A stretch of DNA of 64,000 nucleotides from Lutjanus erythropterus (GCA_020091685.1 CM034592.1:35936350-36000349), one strand, 5' to 3'; shown: positions 25,101 to 36,620, numbered from the stretch's first letter. The notes: generated by a model not told the origin, from the sequence alone. Numbers and translations are program-made.

Positions 25101-27889
25101 CGGAACTAGCATGCAAAGCCTCCACTGACTCTGGCTGTCACCGAACTGCACAAGCATGTCGAAGGAAATGCCCAATGATCCAAAAACACTGAGAGGACAA
25201 GATGTGCAGAAAGTATAAACATGTATTTATGTGTTACCGATACCTTGTTAAATGATAAACCACTGGTTATTATCATCAGGTGCTGTGCAGGTAAGCAGTA
25301 ACCAAAACATGTATCTCCCATGAAAAAAAAAAAAAAAACTCCTGGAGCTCCAGTGTCTGTGGCATGCTGGCTGTTGTGGGGAGCCCTGTAGTCTGATTCC
25401 TGGCGCCCTGACCTTTAACAACCTGTTGTGTCTTTTTACGTTCACACCACAGAAACTCCAGGACGATGATGATGAAGAGGGAGAAACCGGACTGACGGAG
25501 GAGGAGAAAGAGGAAGAGGAGAAAGAACAAGAGAAACTGGGGAAGCTGCAATATTCTATAGATTATGACTTTGAGAATACAAAGGTCTGTGGTTGCTACA
25601 CATTCATTAACACATTACATTTATTTTCAGGCTTTAAAGAGATATTAGTATTTTTGAAGCTTAGTGAACTATTTCAGATGTGAGAACTGTGTTTCATATA
25701 GCATTTCTATTGATTTTTGAGAAGTGTTGCATATTTTCCACTATCTTGATATTTTAGATCCCATCCACATTAAATTGACCCGTTGGGCCTAAAGCCCATT
25801 TGTCTGACAGCCCGTTATCCCAAAATAACAAACAACCCTCGCTCTGAAGGCCAGTGGCTCCAAAAATACACACTCTCCCTACAGCTGTTAGGTCAGTGAC
25901 TGCTGGCCCCATCCATGGTGCTGAATCTGCGGGGGGGGGTGTTTGATCTTAATTGACCCACCCCACTGCTTTTCACTCTGCGCTCCAATTACAGTTTACC
26001 AAGCTTGATGGAACCTCTTCTTTACTGTTTTTAGGCTCAAAACAAATTTTGAAGATGATTAAATGATGTTGCTGAGGGACCGGTAAAAGTGACACACAGT
26101 CACATCTTAATAGCTAGCTAATGTTAGCTAATGTTAGCAAGACACTAGCTAACTAGCTTTTAACCCACCTAAATTCTTAGTTAGGTCATTTTTCCAATGT
26201 TAGCTATCAGATTTAACCAGCTAACTAGTAAGCTAATGCACATCAATCATTAGCTAGCTAGTGATAGCGAATTTCAGGAAAAACATTAGCTGACTGGCTA
26301 GGTAATCTACATCAGCTGTTAGCTAGCTTGTTAGCTTTTTCAACAATCTTCAAATTTTGGTTTTCTTGTCAGCCTAGCCGAGCCTAGTATGTAGCATATC
26401 TAACTACAGGAAACTGGAAGGGAGACAGTTGACTGAGCTTCTGCTTGGTACAAACCTTTCTCAGCTATTATTGGAGAAAAGAGCGAAAAGGGGTGGGACA
26501 ATGAGCAGTCCCCAAATTCAAAGGTTCTAGCAGGTGGTTAGCTTAGCTTCACATAAAGACTTGAAGCAGGGGGAAATAGTTAGCCTAGCTCTGTCCAAGA
26601 GTTAAAAAAAAATCTGACTACCAGCACCCCTAAAGCTTGAAATATAATGTCTGATTTTCTTCATCAGATTTTTTTTTTACCTTCTGACAGAGCCAGGCTT
26701 GCTGTTTTCCCCTCTGTTTATGCTAAGCTAAGCTAACTAGCTGTAGCTACATACTAAACGGACAGGAGAGCGATATTGACCTTCTCATCTTGGCAAGAGG
26801 CAAGAAAGCAAAAAAGTGTATTTCCTAAAAGTTCAACTTCTTCTTAACGGTCGGCTCCTTGTGAATTTCTGGACAGCTTATTTATAAAACCCCAGTGGAG
26901 CAACATAACTATCACTTTTGCAGAAAGGTTGGAATAAATAGTTTTGCAGTACGTCTGGCTGAGGGAAAAAGGGAACACATTTGTCAAAGATTCTGTAACT
27001 TTATCATCATTACTGTAATGCCCTCAGCAGCATATGGCCACAGTGGTAGTATGACATGAATTAATGAGGCTTTGAATGTTGAATCAAAGAGGAGATGCAT
27101 TAAATTAAGTTAACATAAAACAAAACAGAGACTAGAATAAAAGCTGCACTTTAAGTTTATCTATTCTATTTAGGCCTCATGTATAACTAGCCTTAACATA
27201 TATATATTCATCTTTTCATGAGTTATCACACTGTGACAATTGTGTGACATTGAAGAAAGCCCTCTGACATTCAATATGTCTCCAGTCGGGCAAGAAGTTT
27301 GTGGTGATTGATTGCATGGCTTAAGTTGTCAGATGATGTTACATAACCGGTCTCTGCAGCAGCGACCCTGACACAAATGAATAATCTTATAAATGTTGGA
27401 TTTTTGCCTGATAAAATTGTGTCTTCACTTCTGCTGTCCCTTCCATCCTGCCCACACGTCCTCTGCACACAGCTCACAGTCGGCATCCTTCAAGCTGCGG
27501 ACCTCATGTCCATGGACTCAGGCGGTACCTCCGATCCTTACGTTAAAGTCCTGCTCCTACCCGACAAGAAGAAGAAGTTTGACACCAAAGTCCACAAGAA
27601 AACACTGAACCCCGTCTTCAATGAGACATTTGTTTTCAAGGTATGTCCTGTCGCAGCGAAAAAATGCATCTAATGTTGGTGAATTTGGTGCAGCAGAGGT
27701 GTGCATTCAGCTTTGAAATGAATTGCTGCAGCTGTAAACAGAAAGACAGATCAAACATTTGTGGATGATGAAGCCAGTGTGTTTTTAGATGAAATGACTT
27801 TGACAGATAATCATCCTAACCTGCTGCAGTGTGTCCCCTATAGTGTGTACTCATAATGGGACTGACTGTGTCTTGTCAGGTTTCTCAGG

Positions 27890-27924
<35 letters not shown>

Positions 27925-30900
27925 CACTGGTCTGTGCAGCCAATGCAGTACATGCTGCTCTTTCCTTTCCTGGCTAATAAAGCCCGCAGAGACTTTACAA
28001 GCGGCTCTGGGTCACACTGCAAACTCTGCCTGTCTGCAAATTTGCAGCAGCAAAAAAAAATGCAAGTCTAATTTTACAGAAGTGTTCTCTCCCATTTCTC
28101 CATTTGAATTACATCTTACCTTTTGAATTGGAAGGGTTTTTTTTTTATTAATTTTATAAATCTGACAGGATGTCTGTAAAGGATGAATTGCCCTCACCTT
28201 CATGAAGAAAGTCAGCTGGAACATATCATCTTTTCTTTTTCTTTCTTATATGTTTAAATAAGAGGTAATTTTATTTAATTTAATTTAGTTTATGTTATTT
28301 GTCCTTTAAAACAGGGTATCTTTTGTCAGAGAATTTGCATTTAATTGCAACTTTGTTTCATCTATATTTCTTTATTGCTTTTAAGTATTCATTCATTCAT
28401 TCACTCATGGTAGCTAAAAAAACCAGGCTGAACATTTTTAAAATTAAGTAATTATGGTTAGAAGTAACACGCTACTGTAATTCCATTAACTGTGGTAGTA
28501 ACTAGACATGTAATTAATTACTTTTATCAAATTAATAATGCAGCTGCTGAAATTGAAATAATCAGAGAAAATCAGACAAATGCAGTTTATTCCTTGATCT
28601 GTGTTCTAATGTCAGCTGGTGGTTCAAGAAGGTTCAGATGATTTGAGTTTGCTTTTCATCATGTTTAATATAAACTGTTGATCATATAATTTTTTATTAA
28701 CTTATGAAGCATTGCTTAGCCTATCCAGCTTCCTGTGGTTCTTCTTCTACTAAATGCTACCGTCTTAACTGTAGGCAATAAAAGTGTAACCTATAGGCAG
28801 ACGCTAGTCGCTGTCGCCCTCTGGTGGTTGGGGGTAATAATAGCTCCCATTATTAGTGATAACAGGTACAATCATAGATGAGACTTTGACAGTTGTCACT
28901 AAAAGAATATAGCTACTCCAAAAAAAAAACTACACTACAATAAAATAACTGTGTTCCTTAATAAGAGAATTAAAGCAGACATTTAAAAGTTATGCTTAAG
29001 TTACTTTCCCCAGTATCTAATTACTTTTATAATGCAGTGAGTGGGAAAGTAATTTGATTACTTTTTGAGACGAGTCACTATTAACTGTGATAATTACAAA
29101 ATTTCAGTAATTTCACTTGCCCAACAAAGCTTACCCGTTGTTGCTCTTGTGTCGACCAGTGTGTAGGATTTAGTGGCATCTACAAGCACAAAGTGTGAAG
29201 GAGAAACTACAGCGGCCCCAAAACGTGCAAAAAATGTGGAAGACTCCGTCTAGATGCAGTGTTTAGTTTGTCTGCTCTGGGCTACTGTAAAAACATGGCA
29301 GCATTTGTGGAAGAAGACCCACATCCTCTGTAAATATAAAGGGCTCATTCTAAGGTAACAGAAAAAAAACAAACTGCTATGTTCTGCCAATAAATCCTTG
29401 TAAATCTTATGCACTGGAGCTTTAAAAAACTGGACCAGAGGAAACGTTTAGAGTCAGTTTTATGAGACTAATTTCTTCCTCTGTACCTTTCTCATTCACT
29501 CATTATTTGAGGATTTAATTCATTTTTATAGTCACTATGTAATCACTCATGGGAAAAATATATGGTGACAACACAGCATCGTGTTTCTCGATCAGGTGCC
29601 CTATGAGGAGCTCGGTGGCAAGACTCTGGTGATGTCTGTTTATGACTACGACCGATTCTCCAAACATGACGTCATTGGTGAGGTGAAGATTCCCATGAAC
29701 ACCATCGACCTCGGACGGCCGATCGAGGAGTGGAAGGATCTGGAGAGCGCTGATCAAGAGGAGGTGCTGTTCGCAATCACACTTTTGAAATTAAAAGAAG
29801 ATAATTGCTCGATAACATGCAGACAGTTATTGAGATGCTGTGTAAAAATGCAGCCAATCATCAACATCACACTCTTCTTATAGTGATACAATGATTTTGA
29901 TAACATTGCATGACCTTGGAACTCTTAGGCTGAGATATTTGACAATTGAACCAAAAATCACTGTCTTGTTCACCTCAATGGATGCTGAAAGCCTTGAGGT
30001 TCAAAATCTTTTATTATTCTTCATCCAGACAAAAATTCTGAGCAAGAATTTTGAACAGGCCTCAGTTTCAGCCCCAAAGAAAAAATGCTACCAAATAATA
30101 GTAATCTTAACAATAGATACGTTTTGCTTTAGCAATTTTCTGTTGTTGGCTGATGAACATGTGTGCTTGTCATTTCTGTCTCTTCTCTCTGTGCTGACTG
30201 CTCAGCCTGAGAAACTCGGAGACATCTGCATCTCCCTCCGTTATGTCCCCACCGCCGGAAAACTCACCGTCTGCATTCTGGAGGCAAAGAACCTGAAGAA
30301 GATGGACGCCTGTGGATTATCTGGTAGAGAAAACCAGTTTTAAGCTGCAATTTGTAAACAGAATCTAGATATCTACATTCCTATTACAAACTTATTCTTA
30401 CATTACAATAACTTGCCTTGGTGGTCTCAGTTCCTGATCATGTTGATGCCCTTTGCAGATCCTTATGTAAAGATCCAGCTGCTGCAGGGGGGCAAGCGTC
30501 TGAAGAAAAAGAAGACTACAGTGAAGAAGAACACCCTGAACCCCTACTATAATGAATCATTCAGCTTTGAAATCCCCTTGGAACAGATGCAGGTACAGTA
30601 CAAGACAAACCAAAAGCATTTCGGTCAGTTAATGAAGCTGTGAAGTTATGAAGCTGTGATTTGAGATGGATGTCATCCACCTTATTAGCAATAAGACCAA
30701 ACACAGCCTTGTTAACCTGCCCTCTGCCCCCTGTGTCCCCCAGTAGCAGAGATAATGCAGGGACAGAGGGGTTGTTTGACTGAGGTTTGTGCAAGTTACA
30801 ACCCGTGGCCTCGACCATGGCTCTGAAATATCAGTATTGATAAATCCATGGCGCTGTCCATGGAGCTGAAATAGCAGATGGATTTATAATTGTGCCTTTT

Positions 30901-31332
30901 TCTCTCTGTCCTGCCTTTCTGATTGCTTTGTCTTAGGTCTATACTTAAAGGGACAGTTCGGACTATTTGATGTGAATGAATAGTCAGTGTATTACCTAAA
31001 GTAGATGTTGGTTGATACACCCCCAGTTAGAGGAACTAGAGAACGTTTTTATTTTGATATCATGATGACTTAATAACAGAAATAAAATGACACATCCTCT
31101 CTTGCTCCCTTCCTAGAAAATCTTGGTTGCGGTCACAGTGTTTGATTACGACAAGATCGGTAAGAACGACGCCATTGGAAAGATCTTCGTGGGCAGTAAG
31201 GCGACTGGCCTCGGTCTGAAGCACTGGTCCGACATGCTGGCTAACCCGCGCCGCCCCATTGCCCAGTGGCATCCATTGCAGCCAGAGGAGGATATCGATG
31301 GTCAGCTGGCATCCCTGAATGCAAAGAAGTAA
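21952..31332 (+). CDS. syt2: Synaptotagmin-2-like protein, 8 coding exons, 435 aa
   Basis: Calcium sensor of synaptic vesicle fusion; binds SNAREs and acidic lipids when calcium enters. Exons join at 21952-22162, 22291-22451, 25453-25584, 27473-27640, 29596-29763, 30206-30323, 30459-30592 and 31117-31332, all with GT-AG borders and matching phase. Residues 1-70 are lumenal with sequon N45-N46-T47; the span is about 75-97; Cys 90, 91, 93 and 98-100 are likely palmitoylated; then a Lys-rich and an acidic linker. C2A (about 154-275) keeps D183, D189, D241, D243, D249. C2B (about 281-425) keeps D314, D320, D374, D376, D382, the KRLKKKK polybasic strand and the WHPL form of the WHXL motif. Length fits SYT1/SYT2 (422/419 aa). 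The [10 protein letters not shown] linker, DLG(R/Q)PIEEW and [10 protein letters not shown] segments favour Syt2 over Syt1; position next to ppp1r12b agrees. Odd: a Cys in KKMDACGLS where SYT1/2 have Gly. The start ATG has A at -3. The paralogue (2a or 2b) cannot be told. Confidence 0.93.
22291..22451 (+). CDS. syt2: syt2 exon: membrane span and Cys/Lys-rich linker
   Basis: Codes residues 71-124, starting [20 protein letters not shown], the nearly invariant Syt1/Syt2 transmembrane start, then [15 protein letters not shown]. The intron before it is only 128 bp. It ends in phase 0 at GGE before gtatga. The exon boundary inside the codon for Leu71 (c|tg) is consistent with the upstream exon. Confidence 0.93.
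22452..25452 (+). other. syt2: syt2 intron between membrane-span and linker exons
   Basis: 3.0 kb. Holds a (GTG)n tract at 23077-23098 and a full PAL-A copy. An ORF at 23012-23245 with poly-Val is microsatellite-driven. Confidence 0.7.
23937..24846 (+). mobile_element. PAL-A, near-complete copy with inverted ends
   Basis: Left TTTAAAGGGATAGTTTGGAT; right end reversed TTAAACGGACAGTTCAGAT. The halves are broadly palindromic: GTTTGTTTGTGTCACTGTGTG near 24325 is answered by CACACAATAACACAAACAAAC near 24380. No ORF. About 910 bp inside a syt2 intron. Confidence 0.75.
25453..25584 (+). CDS. syt2: syt2 exon: acidic linker to start of C2A
   Basis: Codes residues 125-168. [19 protein letters not shown] is the acidic linker seen in SYT2 (DDDDAETGLTEG there), followed by [15 protein letters not shown], the first C2A strand. 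Acceptor cacacacag-like ttcacaccacag; donor AAG|gtctgt. Phase 0 at both ends. Confidence 0.93.
26095..26345 (+). repeat. Cluster of TTAGCTAGCTAA-type words
   Basis: At least ten short words built on GCTAGCTAA, GTTAGCTA and AGCTAACTAG in 250 nt, partly as direct repeats (GCTAATGTTAGCTAATGTTAGC) and many palindromic. Sits directly before the PAL-C composite. Confidence 0.75.
26370..26850 (+). repeat. PAL-C composite, copy 2 of a matched pair
   Basis: Same internal order as 21285-21625. The PAL-C part is fuller: GGTTAGCTTAGCTTCACATA on the left is answered by TATGCTAAGCTAAGCTAACTAG on the right, and it ends GTATTTCCTAAAAGTTCAAC. Confidence 0.75.
27473..27640 (+). CDS. syt2: syt2 exon: C2A, calcium loop 1
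   Basis: Codes residues 169-224, from [11 protein letters not shown] to NETFVFK. It carries the loop-1 aspartates D183 and D189 in the [11 protein letters not shown] motif and the [16 protein letters not shown] strand. Acceptor ctctgcacacag, donor AAG|gtatgt. Phase 0 at both ends. Confidence 0.95.
27891..27921 (+). repeat. (TG)n microsatellite in syt2 intron
   Basis: About 15 TG units, 250 nt after the C2A loop-1 exon. Confidence 0.95.
28430..29130. repeat. REP-F, long copy
   Basis: Left part TTAGAAGTAACACGCTACTG and right part GAAAGTAATTTGATTACTTT with CACTTGCCCAACAAAGC, the right-end signature of this fish repeat. The middle is partly foreign. Confidence 0.6.
29155..29425 (+). repeat. REP-J, high-copy fish repeat
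   Basis: GTGTAGGATTTAGTGGCATC, GTCTGCTCTGGGCTACTGTA, AACATGGCAGCATTTGTGG, AAAGGGCTCATTCTAAGGTA and the end CACTGGAGCTTTAA follow a very common percomorph repeat in order. It sits in the syt2 intron, directly beside REP-F. Confidence 0.8.
29596..29763 (+). CDS. syt2: syt2 exon: C2A, calcium loop 3
   Basis: Codes residues 225-280, from [13 protein letters not shown] to ESADQEE. Loop 3 reads [11 protein letters not shown] with D241, D243, S246 and D249. The donor is GAG|gtgctg, weak at +4 to +6. The acceptor tctcgatcag also has a short pyrimidine tract. The reading frame stays open past the donor for 39 codons. Confidence 0.93.
30206..30323 (+). CDS. syt2: syt2 exon: start of C2B
   Basis: Codes residues 281-319, [20 protein letters not shown] onward, to KKMDACGLS plus one base. 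D314 is the first C2B calcium ligand. Val-Gly of SYT1/SYT2 is replaced by Ala-Cys right beside it. Acceptor gactgctcag, donor g|gtagag. Confidence 0.95.
30459..30592 (+). CDS. syt2: syt2 exon: C2B, polybasic strand
   Basis: Codes residues 320-364: [19 protein letters not shown] followed by [21 protein letters not shown]. It contains D320 and the polybasic patch that binds PIP2 and SNAREs. Intron before is 135 bp. Acceptor ccctttgcag; donor CAG|gtacag. Confidence 0.95.
30946..31043 (+). repeat. PAL-A left-end fragment in the last syt2 intron
   Basis: TTAAAGGGACAGTTCGGACT, then GTCAGTGTATTACCTAAAGT and CACCCCCAGTTAGAGGAA. Ends 74 nt before the last coding exon. Confidence 0.7.
31117..31332 (+). 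CDS. syt2: syt2 last coding exon: C2B loop 3 and C-terminus
   Basis: Codes residues 365-435 and the TAA stop at 31330-31332. It has [11 protein letters not shown] (D374, D376, D382), [19 protein letters not shown], and a short tail ending LASLNAKK. Acceptor ccttcctag. Sequence after the stop is A/T-rich with no coding signal. Confidence 0.95.
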   Translation, partial: KILVAVTVFDYDKIGKNDAIGKIFVGSKATGLGLKHWSDMLANPRRPIAQWHPLQPEEDIDGQLASLNAKK

Positions 31333-32900
31333 CGTGCTCCACCAACCAGCTAATGCTCTAACTCAGAAATCCAACCCCCCCGCACCCCCTCTACTTTGCA
31401 TGAAACCCATGACTTAACACATGACTACCTGTCATGAAACCCGCTCAGCAAAAAAGAGACATCTTAGAATATCCGCTCATTCATGGTTAAGTCGAAAAAA
31501 AAACTCTTTTTAAGCATCACATCTCACACATTAGTGTATGCTGAGAAGAGTGGCGTTGAGTTTATCGGGTGACTGGTTCATGAATGATCGACTTTTTGGT
31601 CTTTCTTTCATTTGAAGAAACTTAGAAACTGATTCTTAGGGTGCTGACACTGAAAGAGAGTCTTAGCGAAGAAGACAATGCCGGAAATAAAGCTTTAGTT
31701 TAGTTTATAGAGCATGCTTTACTTACCTCCCCCACTGCTCTGCATACACCACGCCCAGTATTGTATCTTGCTAATAAGTGTGCTATAACTTGCAATAGAA
31801 AGTACTGTAGTATTGGGTTATTTCCTGCATAGAGTCTGTTTAAGTCTATTAATGCAAAAAGATTTAATTGAGAATGAATGAGGTCACTGAATGCAGCGAT
31901 CCATGTTGCAATATATTTTCAAGAGAAATCTGCATAAATGATTGTTGTCATTTTATCAGCACAGTACAGTATTATCCAGTGTGACAGGGGTGACACAGTT
32001 GTCTGATCTAAGTTGCTTGTTTTGTGTTGCCACGTCTATGCATTTAGGTTCAACATGCATCAATGTAGGACAGGAATACAAGGGTGCCTTTCCTGATATG
32101 ACACTTTGAGAAACACATTAATAAGCTTCATTGTTTTATCTAGAAGGGGAAACTTTTACAGAGTGAATTGTATCATTTAAAAGTAGTCAGGGACACTGTG
32201 AATGTGCCATCTAGAATCTGTCTTGAGCTGTGTTGACCACTTGGATGTAAAACCTTACTTATCTGTGGACAAAGTAAGGATTCTCGAAGGCTAACCAATG
32301 ATGTTCAAACCGATTATGACTATGCTTCTTTTGAATTGCTTCCTGAAAACGGCGCCATCGAACACATTTTTGTTTTGATATACTTCAAACGGATCATCAT
32401 CTTGTTAAACTGTAGTACACTTCGATATTTTAACAGCTTCTGGTGAAACAACGTGAAGATTTCTGTCAAAGATGAGATGTTTTTATAGAGAATTTGAAAT
32501 GTAAAGATGTAGCTGCACTTTTTAAGAGAACGTGAATACAAAATGAAGGTTTGTAAAATCTCTACAGAGCAAGTGCTACATCAAATAATACAGTGAACAT
32601 ATCTTGGACCATTTGCTTGAACCAAATAGAGCTGCAGAATCTAGCATGTATCATGCCTCACAGTACGTCATGTTGTTTGGGTCGCTCACTCATCAGCCAC
32701 GAGCTTTGTAAAAAACCTGGAGTGCTGCAACATGGTGGTGTTACAGCTTCATCACATCCTGCTTTGAGATGTGCAGAAGCACAGAGGCAAAAACATGCTA
32801 TAAGGATCTGAATCTTGTATGCAACTCCTAACACCTAATTGTGAAATTTAATCATGAGTGAATACTTAATGCAGAAACTTTAATACCACTAATTTAATAG
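31333..32900 (+). other. syt2: Probable syt2 3' untranslated region (end not fixed)
   Basis: About 1.5 kb after the stop codon is A/T-rich, free of the interspersed repeats that fill the flanks, and lacks ORFs. AATAAA occurs at 31686-31691, and further candidates lie at 35025-35030, 35560-35565 and 38283-38288. Which is used cannot be told from sequence. The first recognisable repeat starts near 32920. Confidence 0.45.
31686..31691 (+). terminator. Candidate poly(A) signal AATAAA for syt2
   Basis: First AATAAA after the syt2 stop, 354 nt downstream. No clear GT-rich element follows within 40 nt, so usage is uncertain. Confidence 0.3.
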
Positions 32901-32924
32901 CACTGAAAAATACTTGAACTGAGA

Positions 32925-33130
32925 TAAGATAAGATATACTTTACTTTCCCTGAGGGGAAATTGGGCTTGAGCAATAGGCCGCTCACAGCTGCACTCAACA
33001 TGAGAAGAGTACAAAACATAAACCAGTATAACAGGAAACGTACGACTCTATTAAAAATGTATAAAATACAATAGAAAAAAAATGCAAAGTACCCTAAGAA
33101 GATATGTAAAATACTGCAAAAGCCTTGAGA
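32925..33130 (+). repeat. REP-G copy
   Basis: GATAAGATAAGATATACTTT, CCTGAGGGGAAATTGGG and the following CAGCTGCACTC...AGTACAAAACATAAA order are typical of this repeat. Confidence 0.6.
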
Positions 33131-33373
33131 GATAAAAGCATAAATGAGTAGACAGAGATTTAAAATAAGGAATGAGATTATATTCATTCATACTTAAATT
33201 CATAAGTAATTCTGCATGAAATCCTGCCTAGGCCAAATAATGAGCAGGTTGTTTGAGTACTAAGATAGAAGTTGTCAGAAAAGAAAACTATTTATCTGAA
33301 TTAATGTGGTGGATTTAAAATTCAATTCAAGTTTCAACCAGTGGAGCCTGAATGAAACGGTCAGACCTCTGTC

Positions 33374-33857
33374 TGAGGTGACCAGATGTCCAACTTTATG
33401 TGGGACTGCGCAGCATTTTTATCCCATGTCCCAAATATTGAGACTGTGTCCCACATTTTGATTGGCTCTAGCTTTTTAAAGTCAAACCACCGCAGGACAG
33501 ACGCTTTTCTAAAAAATCTGGCTTTTATTCAGTGGCTGTGAAGAAAGGCTGTCATCACAGGGCTGTTTGATGTCAGTCAAACTGTGCAAACATGGGTGAA
33601 GTGCAGGTTAACCTGTCATCATCTTTGATACTTGGAACTCAAAGAAAATGCAGTTACAACAAAGACTGGTAAAGTATTTATGTATTGTTTTTTGTGTGCT
33701 GCTGAATTAACCAAAGGGCTAGGCTTAGAGATGCTACGAGCTGAGGGGCGGAACAGAAATGTTTATTTTTAATATCAAAATTTTAGACCACCTCTCAGCC
33801 TCGGTGATTTGTCCCATATTGTCCCACACAGACATACTCTTTGTCCACCCTACCTAT
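33374..33857. repeat. REP-L, element with GGTGACCAGATGTCC ends
   Basis: Left GAGGTGACCAGATGTCCAAC, right end reversed TAGGTAGGGTGGACAAAG; internal GTGGGACTGCGCAGC and TGTCCCACATTTTGATTGG. Looks like a nonautonomous DNA element of about 480 bp. Confidence 0.55.
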
Positions 33858-36144
33858 GTCCTCCAGCAGTGACTCCCAACCAGAGGTGCTTGTACCCCAG
33901 GAGGTATTTCTGTCATTTCCATGGGTTTCATGGAAAGGTTGTAGAGAAGTGCTGCTACTTTGACAAATAAAGTAAAAAATCATGATTCAACACAAGGGAA
34001 AAATTATAAACCCCCATATTTACTGTAGAGAGTAAAGTAAAAACAAACAGAATTCTAAATTGGTGTGATATTGATTTGTCATCATTTTCCAGATCAGGTT
34101 ACTTTGTGACATTCAGGAGATTATGAGCAAAATGTTTCTTATGTATGGAAAAAAAAAAACACGGTCTGTTGAAAAGACAGTGATCCCTGTGGACACAGTT
34201 ACATTCAGGAACATTAACAGTAACTCTCAAGACCAGCAAGATGATTATGAAAATCTTGAGCTGTGCTTTAGCGAGGAACCTTTTTTGTAGCAGACTTCAT
34301 TTGCCAAACTTGGGAGAGAAGGCAGAATAGTTTGTTTAAGACCAGCTGGTAAAATAAATTGTACATTTTATAATGAAAGCAAATGTTATGAAATGTTTGA
34401 ACTGTATTTTTGGTGTCTCGTGAACCCATGAGGGTTGGGCACTTAATGCGCATGACACGAAAATAAAAGAAATATAATGATATATAGTGAATATAGTGAA
34501 ATAACATCCAGTTTAAATGACAGTAGTAGTAGTGTTAATTAAAGGGTACTTGAGCTGTGGGGAAATAAAAGACAAAAGTTGCACAAGTTGAAATGATCTT
34601 CTGTAAAATGTCAAAAAATTAAGGAAGATTAGTTTAAAAATTTCAAGTAAGATATATCAGTTCTATATTTTTCAGTGGTATTTAAATTTCCACTTCAAAT
34701 ATTCAGTGGTGGTTAAATTAATTGTTCAGAATCAGGTGTTCAGTTGCAAATTAAATTCATAATATCACAGCCTTTCTTTGCCTCAGCAGGAGGTCACATC
34801 GTCACCAGAAGTAAAAATTAATTCTGCAGGAGGGCAAAGAGCAGCACACTGATTGGTCCTTTCACAATACTACTTCTTCCTATTGTTGACATTATGCATC
34901 GCGCAGATTTGTTAATAGGCTACAGCAGCATGTATTTACAAAGATGATGTAAATAGTAGCATGTTTTAAAGAGGAACCATAATTATATTGTGTATGTGTG
35001 TTTGTGTTCTGTGTCATTTTTGATAATAAAACGGAGTAAAAGAAAAAAAAAGAGTATGCACTGACTGCAAAGTGTATGTATTTTTGCTGAATGGGACTGA
35101 ATGTATGTCTGAATAATCCATGTTGGGTTCACGGGCTCCTTTAATGCCTGAAATTAAAGCAGGGTTTGTGCTTTGTGTATCATATGTAAAAAATCCCACT
35201 TAGTTTGCCATAAAGCTGCATGATTGTCTGGTTTTCTGTTTGTATGTGTCCTCTGTGCTAAATCCAGTGTTACAGTAACTCGGGCTACAAGTCATGTAAT
35301 TATTGTTCATTTCTGCTTGCACTTGTTATACAGTGTGTGTTGGTCGCTGACCAGTAAACTGTATATATTTCAAAAAAGGAGAGTATTTGCCGGCTCCTTG
35401 ATTTTCTATCTCAGTGTACCGTAAGTGTTTCCTTCATTTACTCCTGCCAGATGGGTGTTGAGTCTGAGTTTATTAAATGTAGATACAGTGGACGACTTAA
35501 TGGACTTGTAGCCCCGTTTTCCTTCATCAAATCATACTTTCTCATCTATTTGCTATTCAAATAAACCTGCTCGCATATGTCTGATTACGACTTTTTAACT
35601 TAATAAATGAGTGAAGTCAGTAATTTGCATATAAAGTAAACCAAAATTTTATTATGCATTTTTTTTATTAGTAGTATTTATTTGTTGGATTAGTTCTGGG
35701 AAATATTATGACTGCATATTATTGATGCAGTCCTCTTTATTAGTTCCAGTCATATAACGAAGCAATCAATAATCTTTTCATTGCAAATGTCACTTCATGA
35801 CTGAACAGTGGATTGCACTTGGATGAGCTGGTGTTGTCACTTGTGCACGCTCTGAGATATCGATGCTGTGTCTATCATGACATTTCTAATGTAGACGATT
35901 TGTTACTCCGCCTGCTTTTTTTTTATTTCTTTTTGAGTCACTGTCATTTACTATTAAATAAACCTTTATTCACAGCGCATGAAGAAGAACAATCCTAATC
36001 TTCATGACAGTCCATCTTTTAGAGTGTAATGTAGATATATCGCTATGTTCAAGAGGGGTGAGAGGAATACATAGCAGACACATCTTCCATTATTAATATG
36101 AAGTTGAATCTAAAGATTCAATTCCACAGTGTTGTGTCAAATTT
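33858..36144. other. No gene seen
   Basis: A/T-rich spacer, possibly extended syt2 3' UTR. Several AATAAA words (35025-35030, 35560-35565, about 35957). ORFs are short and unsupported. Confidence 0.35.
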
Positions 36145-36267
36145 AAAGGTGTAGTTTAGATTGTGAAGTGGGATTGTCTGAGGTAATTATCCACAGTCAG
36201 TGTGTTACCTTTAGTAGACGGTTGGCAGCTCCCAGTATTGAGAAACAGGCGAAGGGAGCAAAGCAGC

Positions 36268-36570
36268 TGAAGGCATAATATGTAACATTTAACTAAAAAA
36301 AATAATTTACAGCCTCATATGAACACCTCTAGCACCTCTTCACTTCATCACTTACGACCTGCTACAAGTGTGTGGTGGTGTCCGTATCTGCACAAACCCG
36401 ACCCTTTGCCTGCATCTTCTCATCTTCTCATGTTTTGCTTTTCTCAGGACATTTCTTGGCTTCAGCCTGTTTGGCAGTGGTGTGTAGCTCCCTGCTAATA
36501 ACAGCGCACAGTTTTGACATTGGAACTAAAAATGTAGTGACGAACATAACATTGCATTTTCCATCTCGAG
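36268..36570 (+). repeat. REP-D copy
   Basis: GGCATAATATGTAACATTTA, CACTTACGACCTGCTACAAG, GTGTGGTGGTGTCCGTATCT follow the order of 41796-42010. Confidence 0.7.
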
Positions 36571-36572
36571 AG

Positions 36573-36576
<4 letters not shown>

Positions 36577-36620
<44 letters not shown>
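36577..36620 (+). repeat. (AC)n microsatellite
   Basis: About 22 AC units at the tail of the REP-D copy. Confidence 0.95.

Noticed and set aside
29581-29883. Single-exon gene of 100 codons
   Set aside because: It is the syt2 C2A exon read through its donor into the intron.
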